Positions 8,884 to 17,487 of a stretch of DNA of 64,000 nucleotides are shown here, piece after piece. This DNA comes from Nocardioides hwasunensis. GTDB taxonomy: Bacteria; Actinomycetota; Actinomycetes; Propionibacteriales; Nocardioidaceae. The stretch's first letter is position 1; every line of letters begins with the position of its first letter. Location of the stretch: positions 124,001 to 188,000 of the forward strand of contig NZ_JACXYY010000005.1 in assembly GCF_014779665.1 (NCBI RefSeq). Direction: 5' to 3'. Position numbers and translations under genes: made by a program. The notes under the pieces are model-generated. The model was given only the letters and a program-made list of their open reading frames with translations. It was not told the DNA's origin and made no database searches.

Positions 8884-10439
8884 AGAAGACGCTCGCGATC
8901 ATCGCGGTGCTCGCCCTGGCCCTGACGACCTTCCTCGCGGTCGGGCTCGCGGTCCGCGGGCCGGGGACGGACGACCGTGCAGATGCGCGGCCCACCCCGT
9001 CGCCGACCACGCCGCCCCCGGCGTCGGTCACGCAGCCGCCCGAGCCCGACCTGGCCGACCTCTACGCGCAGCGGATCGACTGGCAGCCGTGCGAGAGCAA
9101 CGCCGACCACGACTGCGGGTTCCTCACGGTGCCCGTCGACTACGCCGACCCGACGGGGGACACCATCGACCTGGCCCTCCTGCGGGTGCCGGCCAGCGGC
9201 GCGCGCCTGGGCTCGATGGTGGTCAACCCCGGCGGCCCCGGCGCCCCCGGCACGACGTACGCCCAGGCGGCAGCTCGGGTCTTCCGCGAGCCACTCCGCC
9301 AGGCCTACGACATCGTCGGGTTCGACCCGCGAGGCACCGGTCGATCGGCCCCGGTCGACTGCCTCAGTGACGAGCAGCTCGACGCCTACCTCGCCGGCGA
9401 CCCGAGCCCCGACACCCCCGACGAGGTCGCCGACTACAAGGCCGGCGTCCTGTCCTTCGGCCCCGACTGCGTGGCCAACTCCGGGCCGCTCATCGGGCAC
9501 GTCACCACGATCGAGGCGGCCCGCGACGTGGACGTCCTCCGCTCGGCGCTGGGCGAGGAGACGCTGACCTACTTCGGTGCCTCCTACGGCACCAAGCTCG
9601 GCGCGACCTATGCCGAGCTGTTCCCCGAGCGGGTCGGCCGGTTCGTGCTCGACGGCGCGGTCGACATCTCGCTCGACGCCAAGTCGCTGGCGCTGGAGCA
9701 GGCGGCGGGCTTCGAGACCGCCCTGCGCGCCTACGTGCAGAACTGCCTCGACTCCACCGACAACTGCTTCCTCGGCGACACCGTCGACGAGGGTCTGACC
9801 ACGATCAGCGACCTGCTCGCGTCGATCGACGACGAGCCGCTCCCGGCGGGCGATCGCGAGCTCACGGTGGGCAACGCCTTCTACGGCGTCATCACCCCGC
9901 TCTACAACCGCGACTACTGGTTCCTGCTGAGCACCGCGCTGACCTCGGCGCTGGATGGCAAGGGCTCCGCGCTGATGCAGCTGGCCGACGCGTACGCCTC
10001 GCGGACGCCGAGCGGCGCCTACGCCGACAACTCGATCGAGGCCAACTACGCCATCAACTGCCTCGACGACCCGAGCTCGGTGTCGTTCGCGCGGGTGCCG
10101 TCGCTGGTCGCCGAGTTCGAGGAGGCCTCGCCGACCTTCGGCGACGTCTTCGCGTGGGGGATGACGGGCTGCCGTGGCGTCGAGGTGACCTCGAGCGAGG
10201 CACCGCTCGACATCCGGGGCGAGGGAGCCGCGCCGATCCTGGTGCTCGGGACCACGCGTGACCCGGCGACCCCGCTCAAGTGGGCCGAGGCGCTGTCGGC
10301 CCAGCTCGACTCAGGGGTGCTCGTCGAGCGCGACGGCGACGGCCACACGGCCTACAACGCCGGCAACGACTGCATCGACACCACCGTCGAGGACTACCTC
10401 CTCGACGGGACCGTCCCCGACGACGGCACCACCTGCTGA
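8880..10439 (+). CDS. Membrane-anchored alpha/beta hydrolase (tripeptidyl aminopeptidase, S33-like)
   Basis: The protein has 519 residues. An N-terminal hydrophobic segment (residues ~4-27) without a lipobox or clear cleavage site suggests a membrane anchor or signal peptide, followed by a Pro/Thr-rich linker. The alpha/beta hydrolase fold shows an oxyanion region (NPGGPGAPGT), the nucleophile elbow GASYGTKLGATYAE with the catalytic Ser, and a C-terminal TAP-like region with LVLGTTRDPATPLKWA and the His in DGDGHTAYN. Relatives in actinomycetes (SlpD/SlpE, tripeptidyl aminopeptidases) release short peptides outside the cell. GTG 8880 overlaps the holB stop. A bidirectional hairpin follows the gene. 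Confidence 0.85.
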   Translation: MKKTLAIIAVLALALTTFLAVGLAVRGPGTDDRADARPTPSPTTPPPASVTQPPEPDLADLYAQRIDWQPCESNADHDCGFLTVPVDYADPTGDTIDLALLRVPASGARLGSMVVNPGGPGAPGTTYAQAAARVFREPLRQAYDIVGFDPRGTGRSAPVDCLSDEQLDAYLAGDPSPDTPDEVADYKAGVLSFGPDCVANSGPLIGHVTTIEAARDVDVLRSALGEETLTYFGASYGTKLGATYAELFPERVGRFVLDGAVDISLDAKSLALEQAAGFETALRAYVQNCLDSTDNCFLGDTVDEGLTTISDLLASIDDEPLPAGDRELTVGNAFYGVITPLYNRDYWFLLSTALTSALDGKGSALMQLADAYASRTPSGAYADNSIEANYAINCLDDPSSVSFARVPSLVAEFEEASPTFGDVFAWGMTGCRGVEVTSSEAPLDIRGEGAAPILVLGTTRDPATPLKWAEALSAQLDSGVLVERDGDGHTAYNAGNDCIDTTVEDYLLDGTVPDDGTTC

Positions 10440-10468
10440 GGTCCGGCCGACCGCAGGGTGGCTGCCCG

Positions 10469-10516
10469 GTCCGTCATCCCGACCCGGCCTCATGGGTGGG
10501 GATCGGGATGACGGAC
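10469..10516. terminator. Bidirectional terminator between converging hydrolase and OsmC genes
   Basis: A perfect 14-bp stem (10469-10482 with 10503-10516) with a 20-base loop sits between the stop of the alpha/beta hydrolase (10439) and the stop of the OsmC gene (10528) on the other strand. It can therefore serve both genes. Confidence 0.75.
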
Positions 10517-10527
10517 GGTGCGGAGCC

Positions 10528-10974
10528 TCAGCCCTCGAGCGCCGCGTCGAGGGTGATGTCGACCCCGGCGAGCGCCTTGCTGATCGGGCAGCCCGCCTTG
10601 GCCTTGTCGGCAGCCTCCTTGAAGCCGGCCTCGTCGAGGCCGTCGACCTCGCCGCGGACCGTGAGCGTGATGCCGGTGAGCTTGAAGCCGCCGGCCTCCT
10701 TGTCCTCACCGAGCGAGACGTCGGCGGTGACCTCCAGCGACTGCGGGGTGCCGCCGGCCTCGGCGATCAGGGCGGAGAGCTGCATGGCGTAGCACGAGGA
10801 GTGCGCGGCCGCGACGAGCTCCTCGGGGCTGGTCGTGCCACCGGCGTCCTCGGCGGCGCGCTTGGGGAACGAGACGTCGTAGGTCCCGACACCCGAGCTG
10901 GTGAGCTCGACCTGTCCGGAGCCGTCCTGGAGTCCGCCGTTCCAGGCGGTGCGAGCGGAGCGAGTGGGCATCAT
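10528..10974 (-). CDS. OsmC family peroxiredoxin
   Basis: This 148-residue protein belongs to the OsmC/Ohr superfamily, which reduces organic hydroperoxides through a redox cysteine pair in the cytoplasm. The OsmC pattern is clear: N-terminal TARTAWNGGLQDGSG-type strand, SPEELVAAAHSSCYAMQLSALI with the first cysteine at the helix start, and the second cysteine late in the chain (KAGCPISKAL). The two tandem ATG codons at 10974 and 10971 cannot be told apart. The gene is monocistronic, convergent with the hydrolase. No OhrR-type regulator is adjacent. Confidence 0.92.
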   Translation of the reverse strand: MMPTRSARTAWNGGLQDGSGQVELTSSGVGTYDVSFPKRAAEDAGGTTSPEELVAAAHSSCYAMQLSALIAEAGGTPQSLEVTADVSLGEDKEAGGFKLTGITLTVRGEVDGLDEAGFKEAADKAKAGCPISKALAGVDITLDAALEG

Positions 10975-11032
10975 GTCTCCTGAACGGTGTGAGGCGTGCG
11001 GTTGTCTCCCGAGCCAACCACGCCTGCCCTGA

Positions 11033-11063
11033 TTTCAGTCCCGGCCAACGTCCTCCGTATACT
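11033..11063 (+). promoter_or_regulatory. Probable promoter of the tRNA-Thr gene
   Basis: A good -10 hexamer TATACT lies at 11058-11063, about 35 bases before the tRNA, with a weak -35-like TTTCAG/TTCAGT at 11033-11039 spaced 18-19 bases away. This is pattern recognition only. Confidence 0.45.
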
Positions 11064-11098
11064 CACCGGCGGTCCTTCGAGCACGGCTCGGGGGCCGC

Positions 11099-11171
11099 GC
11101 CGCCTTAGCTCAGTCGGTAGAGCGAGTCACTCGTAATGACTAGGTCGTCGGTTCGATTCCGACAGGCGGCT
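11099..11171 (+). tRNA. tRNA-Thr (anticodon CGT)
   Basis: All cloverleaf parts can be drawn. The acceptor stem is 11099-11105 paired with 11164-11170, the D stem GCTC/GAGC, the anticodon stem AGTCA/TGACT around loop CTCGTAA, and the T stem GTCGG/CCGAC with loop TTCGATT. The anticodon CGT is at 11132-11134 and reads the threonine codon ACG. The discriminator base is T at 11171. CCA is not encoded (CC is followed by G), so it must be added post-transcriptionally. Confidence 0.96.
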
Positions 11172-11173
11172 CC

Positions 11174-11207
11174 GACTCCCCCGGGGACCCGAGACCCCGG
11201 GGGAGTC
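11174..11207 (+). terminator. Terminator of the tRNA-Thr gene
   Basis: A perfect 13-bp stem (11174-11186 with 11195-11207) encloses an 8-base loop and is followed by TTCTGT. It begins three bases after the discriminator base of the tRNA. Confidence 0.85.
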
Positions 11208-11239
11208 TTCTGTCCTCGGGCCGTGCGCACGCCCCGCCG

Positions 11240-12391
11240 TCAGCGCTCGGGACCCCGCGGCAGGACGAACGGCGCCAGCTCCAGCGCAAGCTGCAGCTCC
11301 AGCCGGCCGGTCCCGCTGGACAGGTCGATGCCCGTGGCACGCTCGACCTGTTCGAGGCGGTGGTAGACCGTCTGACGGTGCACGCCGAGGTGCGACGCGG
11401 TCCGGGTGGCGCTCGCCGCCTCCTGCAGATAGGTGCGCACGGTCTCGACCAGCGCGGGCTGGGCGCCGTGGAGGAAGGTGGCCACGTCCGCCGGGACGAG
11501 GGACCGGGCCAGGTCGGCGTCCCGCGCGACGCCGAGCAGCCTCAGCGGACCGAGGCGCTCCCAGGTCGTCAGCGAGGTGCCGGTCTGACGCCCCACCCGG
11601 AGGGCCACCAGGGCCCCGGAGCGGGCATCGGCGAGGTCGTCGATGGCGGGGACGACGGGACCGATCCCGACGATGGTCCGCAGGTCGAGGTCGGGGACCC
11701 GGCGCGACAGCCCCAGCCCGGCGAGCACGCTGGGGACGTCCACCGACGCGTTCGTCAGCGGCTCGGCCCGCACGACGGCGGCGCACACCTCGGCAGACTC
11801 CCGGATCCAGACCATCCCCCCTCGGCTGGGCCTGCTCGGGAGCTGGCGCGCGAGGTCGGGACGCTGCACGAGCGCGACGCGGACGGGCTCGTCGGGCGCG
11901 AGACCCGCCGCGCCGGCCAGCTCGGACGCCGCGCTGCGGGAGGCGTCGGGCCCTCCCTCGACGACGTCGCGGTAGCTGGCGTCGCGTCGCGCCTGCCGTC
12001 GCTCGGCCAGGCTGAGCAGCGCTCCGGCCGACTCAGCATAGGGACGGGCCTCCTCCCACCGGGACTCGGCGATCTCACCGTGCGCGTCGAGGAGCCAGAA
12101 GAACCCCTGGAGCCGTCCCAGGTGCCGCACGGGGACGCAGATGCGCGACACGATCCCCAGCTCGGCGTCGGCGGGTGTGCGCAGGGGCCTCTCCGCCTCG
12201 CCGATGCCGTGGGAGCGGAACCAGGTCCGCACCTCGGGGGTCGAGCCCTTCTCGAGGATGGAGCGTTGCCGGACCTGGTCGACGTCGCGCTGGTCGGAGA
12301 AGCCGAGCAGCCTGAAGTCAGGGTCCTCGAGGATGCACGGCGCTCCGAGGGTGGCGGCAAGATCGTCGACGAGGTCGTCCAGCGTGCTCAT
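11240..12391 (-). CDS. PucR family transcriptional regulator of proline catabolism
   Basis: A cytoplasmic activator-type regulator of 383 residues. The N-terminal ~140 residues form a sensor-like domain (CILEDPDFRLLGFSDQR, VRHLGRLQGFFWLLD). The C-terminus has the PucR helix-turn-helix (ASHLGVHRQTVYHRLEQVE, about residues 330-350). The start is set at ATG 12391, giving MSTLDDLVDDL; the same frame is open far upstream but only as an antisense shadow of proline dehydrogenase and pruA. It is divergent from those two genes over an 81-base gap. PucR-type proteins are known to activate proline-utilisation genes in actinobacteria, so control of proline dehydrogenase and pruA is the likely role. Confidence 0.88.
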   Translation of the reverse strand: MSTLDDLVDDLAATLGAPCILEDPDFRLLGFSDQRDVDQVRQRSILEKGSTPEVRTWFRSHGIGEAERPLRTPADAELGIVSRICVPVRHLGRLQGFFWLLDAHGEIAESRWEEARPYAESAGALLSLAERRQARRDASYRDVVEGGPDASRSAASELAGAAGLAPDEPVRVALVQRPDLARQLPSRPSRGGMVWIRESAEVCAAVVRAEPLTNASVDVPSVLAGLGLSRRVPDLDLRTIVGIGPVVPAIDDLADARSGALVALRVGRQTGTSLTTWERLGPLRLLGVARDADLARSLVPADVATFLHGAQPALVETVRTYLQEAASATRTASHLGVHRQTVYHRLEQVERATGIDLSSGTGRLELQLALELAPFVLPRGPER

Positions 12392-12393
12392 CT

Positions 12394-12403
12394 GACAAAT
12401 GTC
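12394..12403. promoter_or_regulatory. Short inverted repeat in the PucR-proline dehydrogenase control region
   Basis: GACA-AA-TGTC directly precedes the regulator start codon, and a related ATGTC half-site lies ~30 bases further on. The repeat is short, so it is only a weak operator candidate for the PucR protein. Confidence 0.3.
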
Positions 12404-12472
12404 GCAGAGCCCACCGGATTCCTCGACCAGATGTCCATACTTCTCGCGGCCCGGCCTCTCTACGGTCGTCCC

Positions 12473-13393
12473 ATGCTCAGCTCCACCCTCCTCCGCGCCT
12501 CGCGCAGCCCGCGAGCCCGCCGCGCCGTCGAGACGATCCCGGCCTCGCGTCGGGTGGTGAGTCGGTTCGTGGCCGGTGAGCAGCCGTCCGACGCCGTCGC
12601 AGCGACCCTCGAGCTGGCTCGCACCGGGCGTACGGCGACCATCGACGTGCTGGGCGAGGACGTGCGTGACGACGCGGGAGCCCGGCGCACCCGGGACGCC
12701 TACCTCGCCCTCGTCACGGCCCTCGCCGCCGCCGGAGCGCAGCCGGCCACTGACCTGTCCCTCAAGCTGTCGGCCCTGGGACAGGCGATCCCACGTGACG
12801 GTGCGGCCAGGTCGCTCGAGCACGCGCGGCAGATCTGTGCGTCGGCGGCCGAGCACGGCTTCACCGTCACCCTCGACATGGAGGACCACACGACCGTCGA
12901 CGCGACCCTGGCCGCAGGCGAGGAGCTGCGAAGGGACTTCGCGTTCGTCGGCAACGTCTTGCAGTCCAACCTCCGCCGGACCTCTGGCGACATCGAGCAG
13001 CTCGGCTCGTCGTCGACCCGCCTGCGCCTGGTCAAGGGTGCCTACCGCGAGCCGGAGTCGGTCGCCTTCGCGCGCAAGTGGGAGGTCGACGAGGCCTACG
13101 CGCACGACGTCACGGCTCTCTTCGCCTCGTCCTGCTACCCGATGATCGCGACCCACGATGCCGCCATGCTCGCGCACGCGGTGGACGAAGCAGCTCGTCA
13201 CGACCACCCGGCGTGGGAGACCCAGATGCTCTACGGCATCGCGACCAGCCTGCAGCAGGATGCCGTCGCAGAGGGACGCCACCTGCGTGTGTACGTCCCG
13301 GTCGGGACCGACTGGTACGGCTACTTCATGCGCCGGCTCGCGGAGCGACCTGCCAACGTGGCGTTCTTCCTCCGCGCCCTGACCTCTCGCTGA
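12473..13393 (+). CDS. Proline dehydrogenase (monofunctional)
   Basis: An FAD enzyme of 306 residues that oxidises proline to pyrroline-5-carboxylate at the membrane face. Family motifs are present: DLSLKLSALGQ, TLDMEDHT, LRLVKGAYREPE, ATHDAAML, and the C-terminal substrate-binding helix with paired arginines (YFMRRLAERPANVAFFLRAL). The length matches monofunctional PRODH of Gram-positive bacteria rather than bifunctional PutA. ATG 12473 lies 81 bases from the divergent PucR regulator; the longer frame upstream is an antisense shadow. pruA follows after 33 bases, completing the conversion to glutamate. Confidence 0.93.
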   Translation: MLSSTLLRASRSPRARRAVETIPASRRVVSRFVAGEQPSDAVAATLELARTGRTATIDVLGEDVRDDAGARRTRDAYLALVTALAAAGAQPATDLSLKLSALGQAIPRDGAARSLEHARQICASAAEHGFTVTLDMEDHTTVDATLAAGEELRRDFAFVGNVLQSNLRRTSGDIEQLGSSSTRLRLVKGAYREPESVAFARKWEVDEAYAHDVTALFASSCYPMIATHDAAMLAHAVDEAARHDHPAWETQMLYGIATSLQQDAVAEGRHLRVYVPVGTDWYGYFMRRLAERPANVAFFLRALTSR

Positions 13394-13426
13394 CCCCCCT
13401 CCCACGACGACGACAAGGACCCCCAC

Positions 13427-15067
13427 ATGGACGCGATCTCTTTTCCTCCGGCTCCGGTCAACGAGCCGAACCTGACGTATGCGCCTGGCAGTGCGGAGCG
13501 GGAGACCCTCGTCGTCGAGCTGGCGCGGCTGGAGAAGAAGCAGCAGTCGTTCCGTGCGGTGATCGGCGGGCGGCGCCGCAATGGTGGCGGCGCCGAGATG
13601 AAGGTGGTCCAGCCGCACGACCACGCCCACGTGCTGGGCACGCTGAAGAACTCCACGGTCAAGGATGCCGAGTCGGCGATCAAGGCTGCGAACGACGCGG
13701 CCCCGGCCTGGCGGGCGATGGGTTTCGACGAGCGGTGCGCGATCATCCTCAAGGCCGCGGACCTGCTGGCGGGTCCGTGGCGTCAGAGGTTGAACGCGGC
13801 GACGATGCTGGGTCAGTCGAAGACGGCGTTCCAGGCCGAGATCGATGCGGCGTGTGAGCTGATCGACTTCTGGCGGTTCAACGTGCACTACGCCAAGCAG
13901 ATCCTCACCGACCAGCCGATCGCGAACAGTCCGGGCATCTGGAACCGTACGGACCACCGTCCGCTCGAGGGTTTCGTGTATGCGATCACGCCGTTCAACT
14001 TCACCGCGATCGCCGGCAACCTGCCCACCGCCCCGGCGTTGATGGGCAACACGGTGATCTGGAAGCCGTCGCCGACCCAGCAGCTGGCCGCGTCGTTGAC
14101 GATGGAGCTGTTGGAGGAGGCAGGCATGCCGCCCGGGGTGATCAACATGCTTCCCGGTGACGGCCTCGAGGTGTCGAAGGTGGCGCTGGCGCACCGTGAC
14201 CTGGCGGGGATCCACTTCACCGGCTCGACGCCGACGTTCCAGCACCTGTGGGCCACGGTGGGGCAGAACATCTCCGGTTACCGGACCTATCCGCGGATCG
14301 TGGGCGAGACCGGCGGCAAGGACTTCATCGTCGCGCACCCCTCGGCTGACCCGGACGTGCTGCGGGTCGCGATGATCCGGGGTGCGTTCGAGTTCCAGGG
14401 TCAGAAGTGCTCGGCCGCCTCGCGGGCCTACATCCCTCGTTCGGTGTGGGTGAGGATCAAGGACCAGCTGATCGCCGACACCGAGGCGCTCACCATGGGT
14501 GATGTCACCGACCTGACGAACTTCATGGGTGCGGTGATCGACGACCGGGCGTTCGCCAAGCACAAGGCCGCGATCGCGCGCGCGAAGCGGGCCAAGCACC
14601 TCACGGTGCTGGCCGGCGGGCAGGTCGACGACTCGGTGGGCTGGTTCGTGCGCCCGACGATCATCGAGTCGAGTGACCCGGGCGACCAGATGTTCTCCGA
14701 GGAGTACTTCGGCCCGATCCTCGCGGTCCACGTCTACGACGACTCCTCGATGCCGGGCAGCTTCGAGAGGGTCGTGGAGCAGATGGAGTCGTTCGCGCCG
14801 TACGCGTTGACCGGTGCGATCATCTCGCAGGACCGCGCCGCGGTCGCGTGGGCCCAGGAGACGCTGCGGTTCGCGGCGGGGAACTTCTACATCAACGACA
14901 AGCCCACCGGTGCTGTGGTGGGGCAGCAGCCCTTCGGTGGTGGTCGTGCCTCGGGCACCAACGACAAGGCCGGTGCTGCGGTCAACCTGCTGCGCTGGAC
15001 CAGCCCGCGCTCGATCAAGGAGACCTTCGTCCCGCCCACGGACCACCTCTACCCCCACCAGGGCTGA
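13427..15067 (+). CDS. pruA: L-glutamate gamma-semialdehyde (P5C) dehydrogenase
   Basis: This 546-residue NAD-dependent aldehyde dehydrogenase converts P5C/glutamate semialdehyde to glutamate. The catalytic Cys is 328 (FQGQKCSAASRAY) and the general-base Glu is 294 (VGETGGKDF). NAD-binding parts such as AITPFNFTAIAGNLPTAP and the C-terminal NDKPTGAVVGQQPFGG are typical of PruA. It forms an operon with proline dehydrogenase and also serves ornithine aminotransferase and cyclodeaminase encoded at ~29-31 kb. Codon use looks different from its neighbours (more TTG leucine and G-ending codons), resembling the ornithine aminotransferase gene. Confidence 0.96.
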   Translation: MDAISFPPAPVNEPNLTYAPGSAERETLVVELARLEKKQQSFRAVIGGRRRNGGGAEMKVVQPHDHAHVLGTLKNSTVKDAESAIKAANDAAPAWRAMGFDERCAIILKAADLLAGPWRQRLNAATMLGQSKTAFQAEIDAACELIDFWRFNVHYAKQILTDQPIANSPGIWNRTDHRPLEGFVYAITPFNFTAIAGNLPTAPALMGNTVIWKPSPTQQLAASLTMELLEEAGMPPGVINMLPGDGLEVSKVALAHRDLAGIHFTGSTPTFQHLWATVGQNISGYRTYPRIVGETGGKDFIVAHPSADPDVLRVAMIRGAFEFQGQKCSAASRAYIPRSVWVRIKDQLIADTEALTMGDVTDLTNFMGAVIDDRAFAKHKAAIARAKRAKHLTVLAGGQVDDSVGWFVRPTIIESSDPGDQMFSEEYFGPILAVHVYDDSSMPGSFERVVEQMESFAPYALTGAIISQDRAAVAWAQETLRFAAGNFYINDKPTGAVVGQQPFGGGRASGTNDKAGAAVNLLRWTSPRSIKETFVPPTDHLYPHQG

Positions 15068-15128
15068 GGACGCGAGGTCACGGCCGTGTTCGTAGGCTGA
15101 ACCGCACCCGAACGACGCAGGAGGCACG

Positions 15129-16301
15129 GTGGCACCACACCCGTACGACGTCTTTGCCGGTGTCGAGGACCTCGTGCCCGCCGGCGTGGCCGACCACCTG
15201 CGTGCTGTCGACCTCGTCGACCACCACGTGCACGGCCACTACAACGCAGCGTTGGATCGTCGGGAGTTCGAGGACGCGCTCAACGAGGGAAGCACCAACC
15301 CCGTGCCACCGCACATCTCGATGTTCGAGTCCCCGCTGGGCGTCTCGATCCGGCGCTGGTGCGCGCCGATGCTCGGCCTGGAGCCGCTGGCGAGCGCGGA
15401 GGCCTACTGGGAGGCACGGTCGTCCTTCGACGCATGGTCGCTGGCACGAACCCTCGTCGGGTCGGCCGGTGTCGACACGTGGGTGGTGGACACGGGGTTC
15501 GTCGGGGACGTCCTCGCCACGCCCCAGCAGCTCGCCGCGGCCGGCGGCGGCCGGTCCGTCGAGATCGTGCGGCTCGAGACGCTGCTCGAGGGCCTGGTCA
15601 CGCGTGGCGTGGGCGCCGACGAGCTGGCCGAGGCGTTCCGCGCGGAGCTGCGGGGGTTGCCGGCCGAGGTGGTCGGCGCGAAGACCGTGGCTGCCTACCG
15701 CTGCGGCCTCGACATCGACTGGTCGCGCCCGACGGACGACGACGTACGGGCCTCAGCCGCGCGGCTGCACGACGAAGGCGGCAAGCCGCGCCTGACCGAT
15801 CCCGTGCTCATCGCGTTCGCCGTGCACGAGGCACTCGCCTGCGAGCTGCCGCTGCAGGTGCACATCGGCTTCGGTGATCGCGACCTCGAGCTCGACCGAG
15901 CCGACCCCCTCCACCTGGTGCCGCTCCTGCGCGATGCTCCCGGCCACGTGCCCGTGATGCTGCTCCACTGCTACCCCTACCACCGCCAGGCCGGCTACCT
16001 CGCGCAGGCGTTCGACCAGGTCCACTTCGACGTGGGTCTTGCCGTCAACTTCCTCGGTGCAGCGTCGTCCCGGTTGATCGCGGAGGCCATGGAGCTGGCG
16101 CCGTTCGCCAAGCAGCTCTACTCGTCCGATGCATTCGGGCTTCCCGAGCTGCACGTGCTGGGCTCGATCCTGTGGCGCCGGGGCATGGGCCTCACGCTCG
16201 GGGAGTGGGTACGTCGCGGCGACTGGGCGGAGTCCGACGCCCGCGACGCGGTGGACCTGATCGCCCGGTCGAACGCCGAACGGGTCTATCGGCTGACCTG
16301 A
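15129..16301 (+). CDS. Amidohydrolase family protein (FluG N-domain-like)
   Basis: A 390-residue metal-dependent TIM-barrel hydrolase. The HxH metal motif is near the N-terminus (VDHHVHGHYN), later ligands are His in LPLQVHIGFGD and LLHCYPYHR, and the acidic residue is in LYSSDAFGLPELH. This branch of amidohydrolases is found fused to or beside glutamine-synthetase-like enzymes (fungal FluG, plant nodulin/GS). Here a GS-like gene lies 1.2 kb away on the other strand, supporting a shared pathway. GTG 15129 is chosen because AGGAGG stands about six bases before it. It follows pruA after 61 bases and may be part of that transcript. The substrate is unknown. Confidence 0.8.
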   Translation: MAPHPYDVFAGVEDLVPAGVADHLRAVDLVDHHVHGHYNAALDRREFEDALNEGSTNPVPPHISMFESPLGVSIRRWCAPMLGLEPLASAEAYWEARSSFDAWSLARTLVGSAGVDTWVVDTGFVGDVLATPQQLAAAGGGRSVEIVRLETLLEGLVTRGVGADELAEAFRAELRGLPAEVVGAKTVAAYRCGLDIDWSRPTDDDVRASAARLHDEGGKPRLTDPVLIAFAVHEALACELPLQVHIGFGDRDLELDRADPLHLVPLLRDAPGHVPVMLLHCYPYHRQAGYLAQAFDQVHFDVGLAVNFLGAASSRLIAEAMELAPFAKQLYSSDAFGLPELHVLGSILWRRGMGLTLGEWVRRGDWAESDARDAVDLIARSNAERVYRLT

Positions 16302-16320
16302 TCGATCGCCTCGAGCGCGG

Positions 16321-17487
16321 TCAGCCGCCCGCGCGGACGCGCTCGACGGCGCCGAGGTAGCCGGCCAGCAGCGCCTGGGCGGTGACGCGCAGGTCGGCTG
16401 CGGTGGGCAGGAAGTCCGACGCGTGCAGGTGAGCGGAGGACTCCGAGCCGATGAACAGCATGGCCGAGGGGATCCGCTCGGAGAAGTAGGAGAAGTCGTC
16501 CGCCCCCAGGGACCTGAGCGTGGTCGAGAGCGTGAGCCCCCGTGCGTGCAGGTGCTTGGACACCGCCTCGACCAGCTGGGGATCGTTCTCGAGGACCGGC
16601 TCGCCGGAGGTCAGCTGCACGTCCGCGGCGCACCCGTGGGCCCGCGCGACGTTGCTCGCGATGTCCTCGATCCGGCTGCGGAGCAGGGCTCGGGTGGTGG
16701 AGGACATCGCCCGGATCGTGCCCGTCGCCCGGGCGGTGGCGGGCACCACGTTGGCGGCCGATCCGGCGTTGAGCGAGGAGACGCCGACCACGGCGGCCGT
16801 CATCGGGTCGACCGAGCGGCTCACGATCGTCTGCAGCGCCACGATCACGCCGGCCATCGCCAGGACCGGGTCCGCCGTCAGGTGCGGGTAGGCGGCGTGT
16901 CCCGAGGTGCCGTGCACGAGGATCTCGAACTCGTCCGCGGAGGCGTTGACCCCTCCCGGGACGCACGCGACCGTCCCGGCGTCGAGGATGGGTTGCAGGT
17001 GCGCGCCCAACATGGCCGCACACTGCTCCTCCTCGAGGATGCCGTCCTCGCTGATGTCGAGGGCGCCCGAGGGGTAGGTCTCCTCGCGAGGCTGCAGCAC
17101 CGCCAGCAGGGGGAAGTCGAGGTCGGACTCGTGGATGGTCCAGGCGACGGCGACGAGCGCGGCGAGGTGGACGTCGTGACCGCAGGCGTGCATCACGCCG
17201 TCACGGGTGGAGCTGAACGGCGCTCCGGTCTCCTCGCTGATCGGCAGGGCGTCGAGCTCACCGCGCATGCCGATCGCCGGGCCCGGGCCGCCGATCCGGA
17301 CCACGGCACCGGTCTCGGCGACCTTGGTGACGGGAGTGCCGGACGGCGGCAGGTGCTGTAGCACCAGGTCGCGCGTCATCGACTCGGTCCCCGACAGCTC
17401 GGGCTCGGCGTGGAGCTGCTCGCGCAGCCGGTTGGCACGGGGGAGGTGGGTCTCCAGCAGGGCGAAGAGCTCCCCGTCAGTAGACAT
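16321..17487 (-). CDS. M20 family amidohydrolase (N-acyl amino acid / hippurate hydrolase-like)
   Basis: A 388-residue cytoplasmic metallo-amidohydrolase. Typical M20D elements are GMRGELDALPI, HACGHDVHLAALV (metal ligands Cys and His), QPREETYPSGA and the dimerisation-domain segment VHGTSGHAAYPHLTADP. Such enzymes remove acyl groups from amino acids or related amides. The ATG overlaps the end of the GS-like gene by 11 bases in another frame, so the two are translationally coupled. That suggests this enzyme cleaves an amide made by, or related to the product of, the ligase. The substrate cannot be read from sequence. Confidence 0.87.
   Translation of the reverse strand: MSTDGELFALLETHLPRANRLREQLHAEPELSGTESMTRDLVLQHLPPSGTPVTKVAETGAVVRIGGPGPAIGMRGELDALPISEETGAPFSSTRDGVMHACGHDVHLAALVAVAWTIHESDLDFPLLAVLQPREETYPSGALDISEDGILEEEQCAAMLGAHLQPILDAGTVACVPGGVNASADEFEILVHGTSGHAAYPHLTADPVLAMAGVIVALQTIVSRSVDPMTAAVVGVSSLNAGSAANVVPATARATGTIRAMSSTTRALLRSRIEDIASNVARAHGCAADVQLTSGEPVLENDPQLVEAVSKHLHARGLTLSTTLRSLGADDFSYFSERIPSAMLFIGSESSAHLHASDFLPTAADLRVTAQALLAGYLGAVERVRAGG

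Noticed and set aside
12392..15127. N-terminal ~910-residue extension of the PucR regulator frame on the minus strand.
   Set aside because: It runs antisense to proline dehydrogenase and pruA and has no domain. ATG 12391 gives a normal-length regulator.
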